Assembly: GCF_040712315.1 (NCBI RefSeq)
Contig: NC_134015.1
Location: 47,895,964 to 47,959,963, forward strand
Source: Castanea sativa
Taxonomy: Eukaryota; Streptophyta; Magnoliopsida; Fagales; Fagaceae
Length of the DNA: 64,000 nucleotides
Reading direction: 5' to 3'
The notes below the pieces were generated by a model, which saw only the letters and a program-made list of their open reading frames with translations, ran no database searches and had not been told where the DNA came from. Every line of letters starts with the position of its first letter. Positions within the stretch are counted from its first letter, which is position 1. The translations under genes and the position numbers were made by a program. Below, piece after piece: positions 11,111-23,941 of this stretch.

Positions 11111-12920
11111 ATGGCAGGTTCAGATCCGCATCAGGCAGAGTCTCAGGGGTCCCAGCGTGAGGATCATTTTCAACATCTTGAGCGTGAAAGGGATCGAGAG
11201 GGCAGTGTACATACGGTGCACACCAGTGTAAGTCATTTGCGGGATGGAAGCAGAATCCCTCATGAGGACGATGCAAAGGCCATATAAAGGGAGATCAATC
11301 ACGCAAAGGCCAGATCTCCAAGTCACCTTTCTCGTGAAGAATAGAAAATGGAAAGCTTCCACAACGATTCACTCAGCCCACGTTCACCATCTATAATGGC
11401 AGAACAGACCCAGTGGAGCACGTGAGCCATTTCAATCAAAGGATGGCGGTGTACTCCAAGAATGAGACTTTGATGTGCAAAGTCTTCCCTTCTAGCTTGG
11501 GACCCGTGGCGATGAGATGGTTTAATGGCCTGAAGGCGGGGTCCATTAACTCGCTTATGGAGCTCACTAGGGCATTTAGCTCTAGGTTCATCACCTGCAG
11601 CAGAGTTCCTCAGCCTTTGGATTCATTATTGTCCATGGCCATAAGGGAGAGAGAGACCTTGAAAACTTATTCAGATAGATATTGGGAGATGTTTAATGAA
11701 ATCGACGGCGATTTTGACGAAGTGGCAATTAACACTTTTAAAGTGGGACTTCCAACTGATCACGACCTAAGGAAATCCCTAACCAAAAAGCCTGTGCGAA
11801 GTGTACGTCGGCTCATGGATCGTATTGACGAGTACAAAGGAGTTGAGAAAGATCAACAGCAAGGTAAGGGGAAGGTGAAGGTTATCCCTCAGGAGAGGAG
11901 GGATTTCAGGTCGGATAGATATAATAACAACAAGCCGCGAAGAGATTTGTTGGGTAATCTGGTTCAGCCACTCCTCAGGTAGTCAATACCGTGTTCCGAG
12001 AACAGGTACATCAATTGTTAGAGAAAATTCGGAAGGAATTGTACTTCCAATGGCCCAACAAGATGGCTGGAGATCCTACTAAGCGAAATTAGAATCTCGT
12101 TTGCCAATACCATCAAGACGTGGGTCATACCACTGAGAACTGTCGGATGCTATGGAATCACTTGGAGCAGTTGATTAGTGAAGGAAAGTTGAAGCAATTC
12201 TTGTATCAACCCAATAGGCAAGGAAGTCATTCAAGTTCTAATAACCAAAGGAACAATTCATCTCGGCCTCCCTTGGGAACAATTAATGTCATCCTCATTG
12301 CTCTAGGCAGGATCGGTTCCTGTCCTACTAGGGTAATGTCCGTGTCACATATTCTTGCCAAGGAGTCGAGCTCCAGGCCGAAAAGAATTAAAGGGGCTAC
12401 TCCACCTATGTTGGGCTTTTCAGATGAGGATAAGGTTGGGACCATTCAACCACATGACGATGCCTTTGTGGTTACTCTGAGGATAGGGAACTATGATGTG
12501 AAAAGAGTGATGGTTGATCAGGGTAGTGGTGCAGATATTATGTACCCTGATTTGTTTAAGGGGCTTAATTTAAAGCTCGAAGATCTCATGGCTTATGATT
12601 CACCACTAATAAGTTTTGAAGGGAAGGCCGTCATACCAAATGGACAAATTTGCTTGCCTGTGCAGTCAAGTCCAGAAACCGTTGATGTGGATTTCATTAT
12701 GGTTGACGCTTATTCCCCATATACGGCCATCGTCGCAAGGCCTTGGCTGCATGCTCTAGGTGCTGTTTCCTCAACTCTACATGTCAAAGTGAAGTTCCCG
12801 TCGGGAGGACAAATCGAAGAGATTCTCGGGAGCCAATCAGTAGCAAGACAATGCATTTCGGCTGCAATTTTGCATCAAACTGAAGCAGAGTCCTTAGTTT
12901 TGACTACACAGGATTTATAG
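11111..12920 (+). pseudogene. Gypsy gag and aspartic protease region, broken
   Basis: A start at 11111 (MAGSDPHQAE) opens a charged N-terminus interrupted by a TAA near 11284. A retrotransposon gag domain follows (about 11350-11980, with FKVGLP and YSDRYWEMF), then a zinc-knuckle-like GHTTENCR near 12120. The protease has DQGSGADIMYPDLF near 12510, where the usual active-site motif is D[TS]G; the Q in the second position would disable it. Another stop at 11980 and one near 12089 split the frame. The parts are in normal order for a Tat gag-protease. Confidence 0.8.
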
Positions 12921-12929
12921 CAATTAACA

Positions 12930-14474
12930 TCTCTAGATGCGCCCAACGTGGTGGCAGCAGAGGAGACAACGTGTGAAGAATTAGAAAGAGTTCTTATAGG
13001 TGACGATCCTGAAAAGTTCTTTTAGGTCGGTGTTCAGCTGCCCCATCAAGAAAAGATGGAGTTGGTTATGTTTTTTAAAAATAATATCGACGTATTTGCC
13101 TGGGATCCTTATGAGGCCCCTAGGGTCGACCCAAACTTCATTTGCCATCATTTGAACGTCAATCCTACCGTTGTCCCGAGGAGGCAGCCACCTCGGCGTT
13201 CTTCTAAAGAACATGCCGAGGCTGTCAAGGAAAAAGTGCTCAAGCTCAAAAGGGCTGAGACTATTAAAGAAGTTTTTTATCAGGAATGGTTGGCGCATAC
13301 AGTAGTGGTAAAGAAGAAGAAAGGGAAGTGGAGAGTGTGTGTGAACTTCACGGACTTGAACAAGGCTTGTCCTAAAGATTCTTTTCCAATGCCTTGCATA
13401 GATCAGTTGGTGGATGCTATGGTTGGACACTCTCGGATGAGTTTTTTGGACGCTTTCCAAGGTTATCACCAAATACCTTTGGCACAAAGTAATCAGGAGA
13501 AAACAACCTTCATTACTCCTACCGAAAATTATCATTACAAGGTGATGCCATTTGGTTTGAAAAATGCGGGGGCTACCTATCAAAAGATGATGACCAGGAT
13601 GTTTGAATTGCAGCTGGGAAAGACTATTGAAGTATATGTGGATGACATGGTGGTGAAAAGCAAAGTCGTGCCCATGCATGCAAAATATTTGGATAATACT
13701 TTTCAGATTATGAGGGAATACAGGTTACTCCTTAATGCCTCTAAGTGCTCTTTTGGCATAGGCTCTGGTAAATTCCTAGGCTACATGGTGACTCATAGAG
13801 GAATAGATATGAATCTGGCACAAGTCAAGGCAATTAACAGCTTGCAACCTCCTCGGAACCCAAAGGAGGTTCAAAAGCTAACCGGGATGACTGCTGTTGT
13901 CAACAGGTTTATCTCTTGGTCCGCTGATAGGTGTAGACTTTTCTTCCAGTTGCTGAATAGGTGGAAGGGATTCGAATGGACCGAGGAGTGCGCTGTAGCT
14001 TTTCAACAACTTAAGGAATACCTTTCTCGACTACCCATCATGTCTCGGCCGGAGATGGATGAAATTCTATTTGCCTATATAGCGGTGGCCATTCATGCTA
14101 TCAATTTGGTTCTAATACGCGATGATGGTGGTGTGCAAAGACCAGTTTATTATGTGAGCAGATCTTTGAATGAAGCTGAAGTGCGTTATTTTCCATTGCA
14201 GAAAGCGATCCTGGCCGTAGTGCATGCTATGCATAAGCTTCCTCACTACTTTCAGTCCCATATAGTTGTTGTTTTGACCCAGCTCCCTCTTAAGTCGGTA
14301 TTGCAGAGTGCTGATTATTCTAGGAGGGTAGCAAAATGGGGAACTATTCTAGGAGCTTTCGATATCAAATATATGCCTCGCACTTCTATGAAGGGCCAAG
14401 TCCTTGCTGATTTGGTGGCAGAATTTGCTGAACCTTTGTTAAAAGAAACTGTAAAGGAGTTGCGCATGGATTAA
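12930..14474 (+). pseudogene. Gypsy reverse transcriptase and RNase H region
   Basis: An open stretch from 13056 carries the reverse transcriptase fingers and palm. Visible are VCVNFTDLNKACPKD, PFGLKNAGATYQ, and the catalytic box VYVDDMVVKS near 13640. The RNase H that follows (about 14050-14470) has FAYIAVAIHAINLVL where the first catalytic Asp is usual and ends LADLVAEF. A stop near 13025 separates it from the upstream linker. The catalytic YVDD is intact, unlike in the copia element nearby. Confidence 0.85.
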
Positions 14475-14499
14475 AAATCAGTTGGCATGATCACGTGCA

Positions 14500-15090
14500 A
14501 GGAGCTTTTGATTTGGAAAATATATGTAGATGGGGCGGCGAATTAGAGAAGGTCAGGGGTCGGGCTAGTTTTGGTGTCCCCTGAAGGAATTACTTTTGAG
14601 AAATTGTTGAGGTTGGGGTTCTCGGCCACCAATAATGAGGCTGAGTATGAAGCTATGTTGGTTGGGATGAATATGGTCCAGAAAATGGGGGGAAAGTCAG
14701 TTCAAATGTTCTCGGATTCTCAGTTAGTCGTGGGCCTAGTGATAGGAACGATAGAGGCTAGAGATCCGAGAATGCAAGAATATCTGATCAAGGTTAGATA
14801 TTTACAATCCAAGTTCGATTCTTTTATCTTGACGCACGTTTCTAGGAGTGGAAACACGCATGCTAATTCGTTGGCCATGCTGGCGACATCCTCGGCTCAA
14901 AGCCTGCCTAAGATCATCCTCATCGAAGACCTGTTGAAATCTGCTCGGACAACTGCAGGTGCCATCCATATTCATCAGGTTAGGCTCGGACCTAGTTGGA
15001 TGGACCCCTTAGTTTCTTTTCTTAAGAGTGATGTTCTGCCCGAGGAGAAGTCTGAAGCAGATAAAGTTCGTCGAAAGGCACCTCGATTCT
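14500..15090 (+). pseudogene. Gypsy second (additional) RNase H domain
   Basis: After a short gap a second, different RNase H begins (IYVDGAAN, then a TAG at 14544-14546). It continues with SATNNEAEYEAMLVGM and FSDSQLVVG, whose E and D are catalytic positions, and VSRSGNTHANSLA. This domain resembles host RNase H more than the retroviral type. Tat-lineage elements are known for carrying both kinds side by side. Confidence 0.8.
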
Positions 15091-15109
15091 AGTTGTCCAA
15101 GGATTAGAA

Positions 15110-16200
15110 GCTGTATAAACGCTCCTTTTCCGGGCCATATTTGTTGTGTGTACACCCTAAAGCAACGGAGACACTTTTAGAGGAATTGCATGAAGGGATT
15201 TGTGGAAGTCATACCGGAGGAAGGTCTTTAGCTTATAGAGCTCTGACCAAGGGGTATTGGTGGCCCAACATGCAGAGAGAGGCCCACGATTATGCAAAAA
15301 AATGCGATCAGTGCCAAAGATTCGCTCCTAACATCCATCAACCCGGTGGTGTACTTAATCTTTTGTCTAGTCCCTGGCCGTTTACTCAGTGGGGATTGGA
15401 TATAGTAGGTCCTTTCCCAAAGGCTGTGGGAAATAAAAGATGGTTGCTCGTAGGAACTGATTACTTTACCAAGTAGGTTGAAGCTAAGCCTTTGTCGAAC
15501 ATTAGAGACGTAGACGTGAAGAAGTTCGTTTGGAAGAACATTGTCACTAGATTTGGGATACCTCACACTCTTATTTCAGATAATGGCTTGCAGTTCGATA
15601 GTAAAGCTTTCAGAAAATACTGTGGTGACTTGGGTATCACGAATAGATACTCCACTCCAGTTTATCCTTAAGGAAATGGGTAGGCCGAGGCTGTTAATAA
15701 AGTTATAGTAAATGGACTCAAGAAGAGGCTAGATGATGCAAAGGGAAGATGGGTGGAAGAATTACCATATGTCCTATAGACATATCGAACTACTTCACGC
15801 AGATCCACTGGAAAGGCGCCTTTCTCCATGACTTATGGGGCTGAGGCCGTGATCCCTTTGGAAACTGGGTTTCCGACGTTAAGGACAAGCTCTTTCAGCC
15901 CGAATAATAACAATGGCTTACTGGAGAAAAGCTTGGACCTAGTTGAGGAACGGAGGGAGAATGCCATGGTTCAGCTTGCTTATTATCAGCATAAGCTTAA
16001 ACGTGGATATGATGTTCACGTGAAGCTAAGGCCACTAGCGCGTAGGGACTTAGTATTGAGGAAAGTATTGGGTACTGCCAAAAACCCTGCGTGGGGAAAG
16101 TTAGGGCCTACCTAGGAAGGACCATACCGAATCACTTTTGTGGCGGGTATAGGGGCATATCGTCTAGTAAACTTAGACGAAAAAATTGTATCATGTCCAT
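15110..16200 (+). pseudogene. Gypsy integrase, four in-frame stops
   Basis: The zinc-binding HHCC part is at about 15185-15320 (EGICGSHTGGRSLAYRAL, then CDQCQRFAP). The catalytic core begins WGLDIVGPFP, with the second Asp in LISDNGLQFDS near 15580. In-frame stops at 15474 (TAG), 15669 (TAA), 15681 (TAG) and 15777 (TAG) destroy it. All four can be explained by C-to-T or G-to-A changes. The tail continues as FSMTYGAEAVIPLE. Confidence 0.88.
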
Positions 16201-16311
16201 GGAATGTAAATAACCTACGAATGTACTACTATTAATGAAAGGCATTTCTATCATTTTTGTTCTATTATTCTTGTGTTGTGCTTCAATTCATTATTTCACT
16301 TCATTATTCAA

Positions 16312-16975
16312 AGTATCAAACAGAAACCTGGTCATGCATGGCTCCCCAGACCACATACCTCGTGGAATTTGATATATTATTAAGTGTTAAACAGAACCTT
16401 AGTTATGCCGGGTCCTCGGATCCTCTACTTTGGAAAAATTAACATTTCAGTTCGTTTTTACAAGTATCAAACAGAAACCTAGTAATGCATAGCTCCTTGG
16501 ACCACATACCTTGTGGAAATTGATATATTATTAAGTGTTAAACAGAACCTTAGTTACGCCGGGTCCTCGGATCCTCTACTCTGGGGAAATTAACATTTCA
16601 GTTCGTTTTTACAAGTATCAAACAGAAACCTGGTAATGCATGGCTCCTCAGACCACATACTTCGTGAAAATTGATATATTATTAAGTGTTAAACAAAACC
16701 TTAGTTACGCCGGGTTCTCGGATCCTCTACTTTGGAGAAATTAACATTTCAGTTCATTTTTACAAGTATCAAACAGAAACCTGGTCATGCATGGATCCTC
16801 GGATCACATACCTCGTGGAAATTGATATATTATTAAGTGTTAAACAAAACCTTAGTTACGCCGGGTCTTCGGACTCTCTACTTTGGAAAAATTAACATTT
16901 TAGTTTGTTTTTACAAGCATCAAACGGAACCTCAGTCATGATTCTTGGGTCATATACCGTGGTAAGTTTTATGGT
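16312..16975 (+). repeat. Tandem repeat of about 151 bp, four full copies and a partial fifth
   Basis: Copies begin at 16312, 16462, 16613, 16764 and 16915 (AAGTATCAAACAGAAACC and variants). Each ends with GGGTCCTCGGATCCTCTACT, then a short spacer. Copies differ by point changes only. The array lies between integrase and the reverse-oriented frame of the gypsy element. Such arrays in Tat elements can seed satellite DNA. Confidence 0.9.
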
Positions 16976-17413
16976 TTACTTTATGCCTAAACTGAAAATC
17001 AAATCAAGTCTTAAAATGTATTTCTCTTGTTTAAGTTTAAAAATGTTCATACATATTTAACCGTATGCTGTTGTACTTCGGATATTACAGTTTCAATACA
17101 TAACTTATCTGCTGATGATTAAAATTGATAAATTGAGCATACTTTTATGTTGGATTACTGATGCCTAAGGCATCGTAAAGACTTCCTTGTACATAGGAAT
17201 GCTAAGTCAATTATTCCATGCATGTGATTTACATTAAGGTAAAGGAAATTGGTATTTCACTAAAGGAAGTTGGCAATAAATTAAAGAACAATCTTTCTAA
17301 TTTGTCATTAATTCGGTCAGTGGGTACATTGGAAATGAAATTCTGAAATAAAAAGATCAAAATATAAGGCTTAAAACAAAAAAATTTATATAAAGGAAAG
17401 AGTTCTAGGTGGC

Positions 17414-20010
17414 CTATGCCTTGAGTTTTGGTGGAAGGTCTTGTTTGGACTTGTTGGCAACTTCTTTTGTTTTGTCCCCCTCCTCTATTTGACTAGGCTT
17501 AGCTTCGGAGGAGGTTTGAATTTGTTTTTCTTTGTCCTTTGCCATTGGTGGAGGAGCATTTAGCTCGGCATCTTTGCTTAAGCGCTTCTCGGCTTCATCA
17601 CCTTGCTCATTCTCTTTATCGGAACCAGCAGGTTCCTTAGGAGTTGGAATAGGTTTTTGAATGGTGGATGGCTGTGTTGAAGGCACTGTCTCGGGGGTAG
17701 TTGAGACAGGAGGAAGTTCTTCAAACACTTGGATGTCTTGGGGAATCCAAATGTTCTTAGGTTTCCTCAATTTAGAAGTTGTGGGATTCCTGCCATATTT
17801 AGGGTTTCCGCCCAAACTTGTTGGCAGTACTCCCTACACAACTCTGCCAACTCCTCTGTCAGTCAGGTTTCTGTCGCCTCGACCCCTTCATTGTAAGAAG
17901 CCTTCTTGACAGCCTCCATGGTCTCCCTAAGGGTACGAACCTCTTCCTTCGCTCGAGCAAGCTCTTCCTTTAACTCTGAATTTTCTTGTTGAGCTTTGGA
18001 TAGGTCTTCGTCCTTTTGGCGCAGCAGTTTACGTTGCCCTTCCATTTGAGTCTTGGTCATTTTGAGGCTGGCCTTGGCACCATTTCTTTCTCTCTTCTCA
18101 TCTGCCAACTTCTTGGTCAGATCCTTATTGTCCGCCATGGTGCGGCCTAAAGCCTTCTAGGTCTCAACCCTAATTTGGAGCTCGGCCGTGGCTGTTTTCG
18201 AGAATCCTCCACCCATTTCTCAACAACAAAAACTTCCTGGATGGCCTGCATTGAAATATTGAACAAGCGTGTTATGACAGAAACAACTTAGAAATACATG
18301 AAAGACGTTATGTAGGAACATAATAAAACAGTGAAATAGAAGTAATTGAAGGATACATACCAAACCTAAGTCTCTTTTTAAGGAGAGGAAGAGGTGGGGT
18401 TGGGTCATCTTCCCCAAAGCCTCCATGTCCTTTAGTAAAAGAAGGGGCTGCTCTAGAGCCTCGGCGAGGTGGTGAGCGTGTCCTTGCTGGAACGCCCTGA
18501 TGCTGGAATGGTTGGGAATTGGAGCCCCGTCCAGTTCCAACGCAGGAGACCAATTGGCCTATGCACGGTGCACCTCGGCCAGGTTATGGCTTTCCCCACT
18601 TTCTACAGAAGCCACGCGTGTTCTACCTTTCGCAACTTGTTGTTGTTGTTATTGCTTTAGCTTTTTCTGTCGCGCCAATTTTGCCTCCTTGGCCTCATTT
18701 TTCCTTTTCTTTTTGGCATTGGAGGCTGGAATCTTGGGGTCAGAAGGAGGAGGAGGTGGTGGAAGCTGGGGAGGAGGTTGAGATCCAACTGCGCCCTTTT
18801 TGAGAGCTTGTGTACCCCTCTTGCACATCAATGCTCTCAAACTAGACATATCTTCTTCCTCGTTGCTAGTATCAACTCATGCTATTACTAAGCCTTTTAT
18901 ACCGGAACCCTCCGAGGGTTCGTTTTCTTCATCCGAGATGGTGACGATGTGGCTCTCTAGGGGTCTCTCAGCTTCCTCAAGTAGGAATTGATCTATCTCT
19001 TCTTCGAGTGACTGTTGCGAAGAAGTTGACTCTTCTCGGATGGCTGCTACCTGGGAGTGTACCGAAAGAGGGGCCGCTGTGATTGGGCGTGAGTAGAGGA
19101 TAACTGAGGGATCGTCCAGTAATTTGTGTTTATCGAGGAAGCCCGGTCTCACAATGTTTATCCTTCAGCGTCTCTTGTCACCCACAATGATCGCGTTGCC
19201 TATGTCTTGGAAGTCCTCTGACAGAGGATCGTAGCCCAATATGAGGTGGGCTGCCCTCACTTGTAGGTCTGCGCTCACGAACACCTCGGATCGTAAAACA
19301 CGATTGAGGTCCGCGATGCTACAATGACTTAGACAGGGCCGTACGTGTTGTTTGTCTGCAAAAACATCCGAGAATACAAAACGTGGTTAGATTAACAAAG
19401 AATACCAAATAAAGAAGTAATGACAGCCAATGCAACTGGAAATGATAAAGTTAATAGAATCAAGTCGCAGGTTAGGGAATCTAACTCCTATGAAGTCACA
19501 CCTGGGTCTCCCCATTCGACTGGGCAATGAGGACCGTCGTACCACATTCCAGAAGCAATCAGGTAGTCGTCCTTCATGCCTTTATTGGATTTAGGAAGGC
19601 AAGATATGAGCCTCACAACGCTAGACCTAGATTTAAGGTAATACCTTACATCTTTAAGTTTATGACACTCATACATATAGATGATGTTGTGCCATGTGAG
19701 ATTCAGACCCATTTGCTCATTTAGAGCATCGACACAGCCTAAAACTCTAAACACGTTGGGTGTGCATTGATCTAGGCATAGCCTATGGTTATAGAGGTAT
19801 TCACTGGTTACGTTTTTCATGAGAAGTGTCATTCCACCTCCAAAAAGGCGATGATGGGAATGACAACTTCTCCTTCTTTCCTATCGTTGGCTATGGTTTT
19901 AAGGAAACAATATCTCAAACCTACGTCTTGGGGAATATGGTATTTGGCCCTAAAACCCTCCATACCGGCATCAGTATCTACTAGACACTTGAATCTACCC
20001 ATTTGGTGAA
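17414..20010 (-). pseudogene. Reverse-oriented extra frame of the gypsy element, split and broken
   Basis: Opposite to gag-pol, a protein of several pieces is readable. It starts near 20001 (MGRFKCLVDTDAGMEGF), is frameshifted near 19838 (GVTRDYL-like part as KNVTSEYLYNHR), and continues to about 19490 (CPVEWGDPG then GTGTGA, a likely donor). It resumes after an acceptor near 19358 (DKQHVRPCLSH). Two stops (near 19157 and 18877) separate this from a Pro-rich, Lys-rich part, then a coiled coil (17863-18138) and a charged tail ending at 17414. Reverse-oriented extra frames in this place are known in Tat elements; their function is unknown to me. Confidence 0.65.
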
Positions 20011-20469
20011 GGCAGGGGTGAAAATTTAGTGAGGGGAAGGATATAATTAATGGTCGAGGACAATAGCCGAAGAGAAATGAATTAAGACAATTGAGAACTT
20101 ACGGTAAAGAGGCAGGTACTTCTTCGCAAGCTTCTTGAGAGGAAAGAGATTAGGAAATTTTGAGATTTGATTGATTTCTGAAGTGAGAGGTTGAATTTTG
20201 GTTTCCTAGGTGTTTTGGCATGTGGGAGGCGGCATCGAATGGGAGTTATCCCACCCAAATTTGAGAAAGAATCCGGACCGTTAAATGCGCATCTCACTGT
20301 TGAACGTGGAAGACAAGGTGTAACCTACAGCCATTAATGCGAGCGTTACGGATATCGAAGTGTCAGAAGCAGTTTAAAAGAAGTGAGGTGATTCTTTCAC
20401 GCGTGGCGGTTCGTGAAGCATGTGGAGACTGGCGTTGGTTCAAAACTCCAATTTTCTCTTCGGATGGGG

Positions 20470-20495
20470 AGAAAAATGAAGTTTTGAGGGGCTAT
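20470..20495 (+). other. Gypsy polypurine tract
   Basis: GGGGAGAAAAATGAAG and then TTTTGAGGGGCTAT directly precede the 3' LTR, as expected for the plus-strand primer. Confidence 0.7.
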
Positions 20496-21245
20496 TGTGG
20501 GAGTAGAATGGTTAAAACACGCACTTGGGCCTTGGGCCTGATTTGGTGGTGTGAGCCTGTTTGAGCAGAGCCTTTGAGGTCCACCAGTCAGCTCTTACTA
20601 GAAAGGTTGATGAGCTTGTCCGAGGAGGAGCATCTCCTCGGCTGAGTCAATTGAAGATTACATGACACGTCATGGTGTTTGGGGAGGGAATTTTGTAAGG
20701 TCTGTTGGGTAAAGATATGTTCCACAGTTATAGAGAGGGGGAACGTATGAAAAATATCAAGGGGAAAGGCTGCTACCACCGCATTAAAGACCCTGCACCT
20801 ACCTCTCTGGCCGCATTAATGGGGAAATGACCTCTGAATAGAAATGTTCAGCCTTCCAGCCATTGTTTGAAGACTTCTAGAGGATGGTGGATGGGACAAG
20901 TATCTAAATTGGAGATTTGTGCTACACGTGAAAGAGGGAGGGGAAAAGAAGAGGGATATAAAAGAAGTAGAAAGGTATTAGAAAGAGGAGGGAGCTTTTT
21001 CAATTGTAATTGATCTTTAAAAGAACGAAAGGCAATACCAATCATCCTCGGCTCATGTCCGAGGAGAATTTCTGTTATTTTTTATCTATTGATTGTGTAG
21101 TTGTGGTAATCTAGCCCGCTTATTTGTTGTCCAATATCCATAAAACCTAGGTTTCAAGCCCACGCTCTACAAATTTGATTGTATAAGGCTCTTTGGGCCT
21201 GAGCCCATCATGTATCTGGGTTCGGGTACAAATTGTGCACTTACA
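20496..21245 (+). repeat. Gypsy 3' LTR
   Basis: 750 bp, the same length as the 5' LTR, with TG and CA ends and followed by TCTAT. It keeps C or G at many sites where the 5' LTR has T or A. Confidence 0.92.
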
Positions 21246-21381
21246 TCTATATTTTTGGTTGATTAATTATTTTTTTGGATTAATTTCAATTATTTTTTTT
21301 TTTAGAATATCTATTTACTCACTGTTGGATTTTTTTTCAAAGTTAATAGTTTTTCTATGCATCGTACGAATTAACGACTAG

Positions 21382-21888
21382 TAATATATCAATCTAAAAA
21401 TGTCAAGAGTCCAGTAGTTTAATTTAATGGCTTTATCTAATTCTTCCATTTGGAAGAATGCAATCTCAAAGTCCCCCAAGTACCAAAAAAAAAAAAAAAA
21501 AGAAGAAAGAAAGAAAGAAGTGAACTTAGAAGTTTGAATATAAAATCAGGTATTAGTATTTACCATTTTAAAGCACCATGCAAATTTTCTATAGTTACTT
21601 GAAAAGAACACAATTGCTTAGGGACCTTTAATTTCACACGATGGGTCTTTTGTTTGATAATTTTTTTTCTTTATAAACATAAGCTTAATAGTTCAGAAGT
21701 ACAAAACCAAATATATTATGAATTACCAGTCCGGCTCCAAGGTATACCTTCAAAAAGATTCTTTCTTTTATTTTATTTTGTTTCCATCTTTATCATTTCA
21801 ATTCAAATTATACAGCAGAGAAAACAGTACATCAATCCATTATACATGGTCTTCCATTTCCTGGGCCATACATATAATTTTTACAAGG
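21382..21888. other. 3' flank of nucleoredoxin pseudogene B
   Basis: No gene. The part from about 21760 resembles the DNA beyond the stop of copy A. There are A and T runs near 21487. Confidence 0.4.
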
Positions 21889-23809
21889 CAACTCACCTTT
21901 TTAAGCACCAATGTCTTGCCCTATAGCACAATTAGGATGGTATTCATAATTACACCCTTGACAACAGTAAGTCCACAAAGCCTAGCTCCCCCAAAACCGC
22001 ACTTTCTGTAAGCGTATAGCCTAATGTTTTGGAGAACTAGATCATAATTCACATGGAGAGGATGCTTCACCTTCCTAGGCCAGTCCATTGCCATTTCCTC
22101 AGTTTGTGTTTCAACTTCTAGTATATGCACATCAGTAAAAGGATATGCATCAGCACCATATAGCAAAATGACATTTTTTGCTTTCCTTGTTATGAGGTTG
22201 CCAGTTGGTCCAGGAGCTATGACAGCAGGGAAATCCCTACGCTCGATTTGGAAAACAAGTTGTGCAAGATTTATCCTCCTGTCACCACATGGGAGTCCTA
22301 GCCATGGGACTCTAGAAAATAATTCACGAAAATTGTAGCCCCTTTCATCTAAGATGTGTATTACTTCAAATGCATCATCCTTTGCCTTAATTTCATTATA
22401 TACATTTACCATCAACTTTATGACCATTTCACTTCCTAAATCTCCGGGAGTGTTGTGTGAGAAAAAAAGGAGAATGTTCTTGCCCACGAGATCGATCACT
22501 AGAATCTGTCATGCAGGAAAAAGCAATTGTCATTAACTAAAAGGGAAAAGAATCCTCTTCATTGAAAAGAATCTGTCATCCATGAAAATGCAGACTGCCA
22601 AATGAGCATATTAGAACAAAATAATCGACTTATAAATTGGGGAAAAAGAAGAATAGTTTAAGATACATTCATTGCTACTAAACATATGATCTTTCCTTGG
22701 CTCCATCTTTATTAATCACAAAATCTTTCTCCCACGAAATAAATACTGACTCAAGTGTACGTGCTTCAACTCTTGCTCTTACCATCCCTGCAAGTTCTGC
22801 ATATCTTTCTGATGTAAATGGAAACACATTATTGTATCCATAATTTTCAATTTTACTAACAGCATTAGAATTAACTATCTTTCCATCTGGACCAAAAACC
22901 ATTAGACCAGTTTCAGGTGGAATGTTAAAATAACAAGCCAATTTCTCCCGGCATTTGCCCTTGTATGGCACTGAAAACCATTGTGTGCCTCCAAAATGTT
23001 TCTTGAAATCATAGTAAGTTACATCAAGGGCAACTAACACAATCTCAAGATTCACTTCCCTCTTCTTCAAGTACTCATAAAGGTTTATGACCTCACAATA
23101 TAAGTCATATTTTTTGTAAGTTTTGTAACTTGAAGAGAAGAAATATAGATTTATATAGTCCAACAAATTTCCCTTCAAGGTCAGAGATAGGTACCTAGTA
23201 TACACATGGAAAGGTTCCATTTTCAGTATAGAATATGAAAGAGGGTTAAGAAATAAAACAGAAAGCCACACATACCATCTTTCGGTTATATGACATCAGT
23301 AAATCACATGAGCAGGAGAGCGGAGCAGATCTCAGTGATATTTATAGTTACACCCCTGACAACAATAAGTCCACAAAACTCCTCCTAATTCACATGGAGC
23401 ACCGTACCACATCATAATTCACATGGAGATCCTGCTTAACCTTCCTAGGCCAATCCATCGCCATTTGCTCAGTTTGTGTTTCAACTTCTAGTAAACGTTC
23501 ATCATTAAAAGGATAAGCATCAGCAGATTTAGCACCATAAAACAATATAAAAGCTTTTGCTTTCCTTGTTGGTCCAAGAGCTATGACAGTAGGGGCCGGG
23601 TATCCCTACGCTGGATTTGGAAAGCAAGTAGTGCAAGATATATCCTTCTGTCACCGCGTGGGAGTCCCAGCCATGACACTTTTGAAAATGATTCATCAAA
23701 TTCGTAATCTTCATCTAAGATGTGTACTACTTCAAATGCATCATCCTTTGCCTTAATTTCATTATATAAAAAATAAAAAAAGAATTGTATTTTTCATGCA
23801 TGGCAGAAC

Positions 23810-23868
23810 TGAAAGATTTTGAAGCTTGTGAGTGTGTACAACAATGGCGGAAATAAGAGAAAACAATG

Positions 23869-23941
<73 letters not shown>

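Larger units (their letters stand above)
10314..21245 (+). mobile_element. Complete but dead Ty3/gypsy retrotransposon, Tat type
   Basis: Two 750-bp LTRs (10314-11063 and 20496-21245) begin TGTGGGAG and end CACTTACA. Flanks are ACTAT and TCTAT, a 5-bp target duplication with one mismatch. A primer binding site follows the left LTR and a purine tract precedes the right one. Gene order is gag, protease, reverse transcriptase with RNase H, a second RNase H, then integrase, which places it in Ty3/gypsy. The extra RNase H and the reverse-oriented frame before the 3' LTR fit the Tat lineage. Several stops and frameshifts show it cannot encode a working set of proteins. Confidence 0.92.
9940..21381 (+). 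mobile_element. Small non-autonomous Helitron (about 510 bp) split by the gypsy insertion
   Basis: The left piece starts TCTATATAAAAAC at 9940 after an A. The right piece (21246-21381) ends in a decayed hairpin (TATGCATCGTACGAATTA), then ACGACTAG and T. TC at the 5' end, hairpin plus CTAG at the 3' end and insertion between A and T are the Helitron rules. Removing the gypsy element and one target duplication leaves about 510 bp with no helicase gene. The two pieces are joined only by this argument. Confidence 0.5.

Noticed and set aside
16312..16975. CRISPR-like array
   Set aside because: Units are about 151 bp with no unique spacers, inside a retrotransposon of a plant genome.
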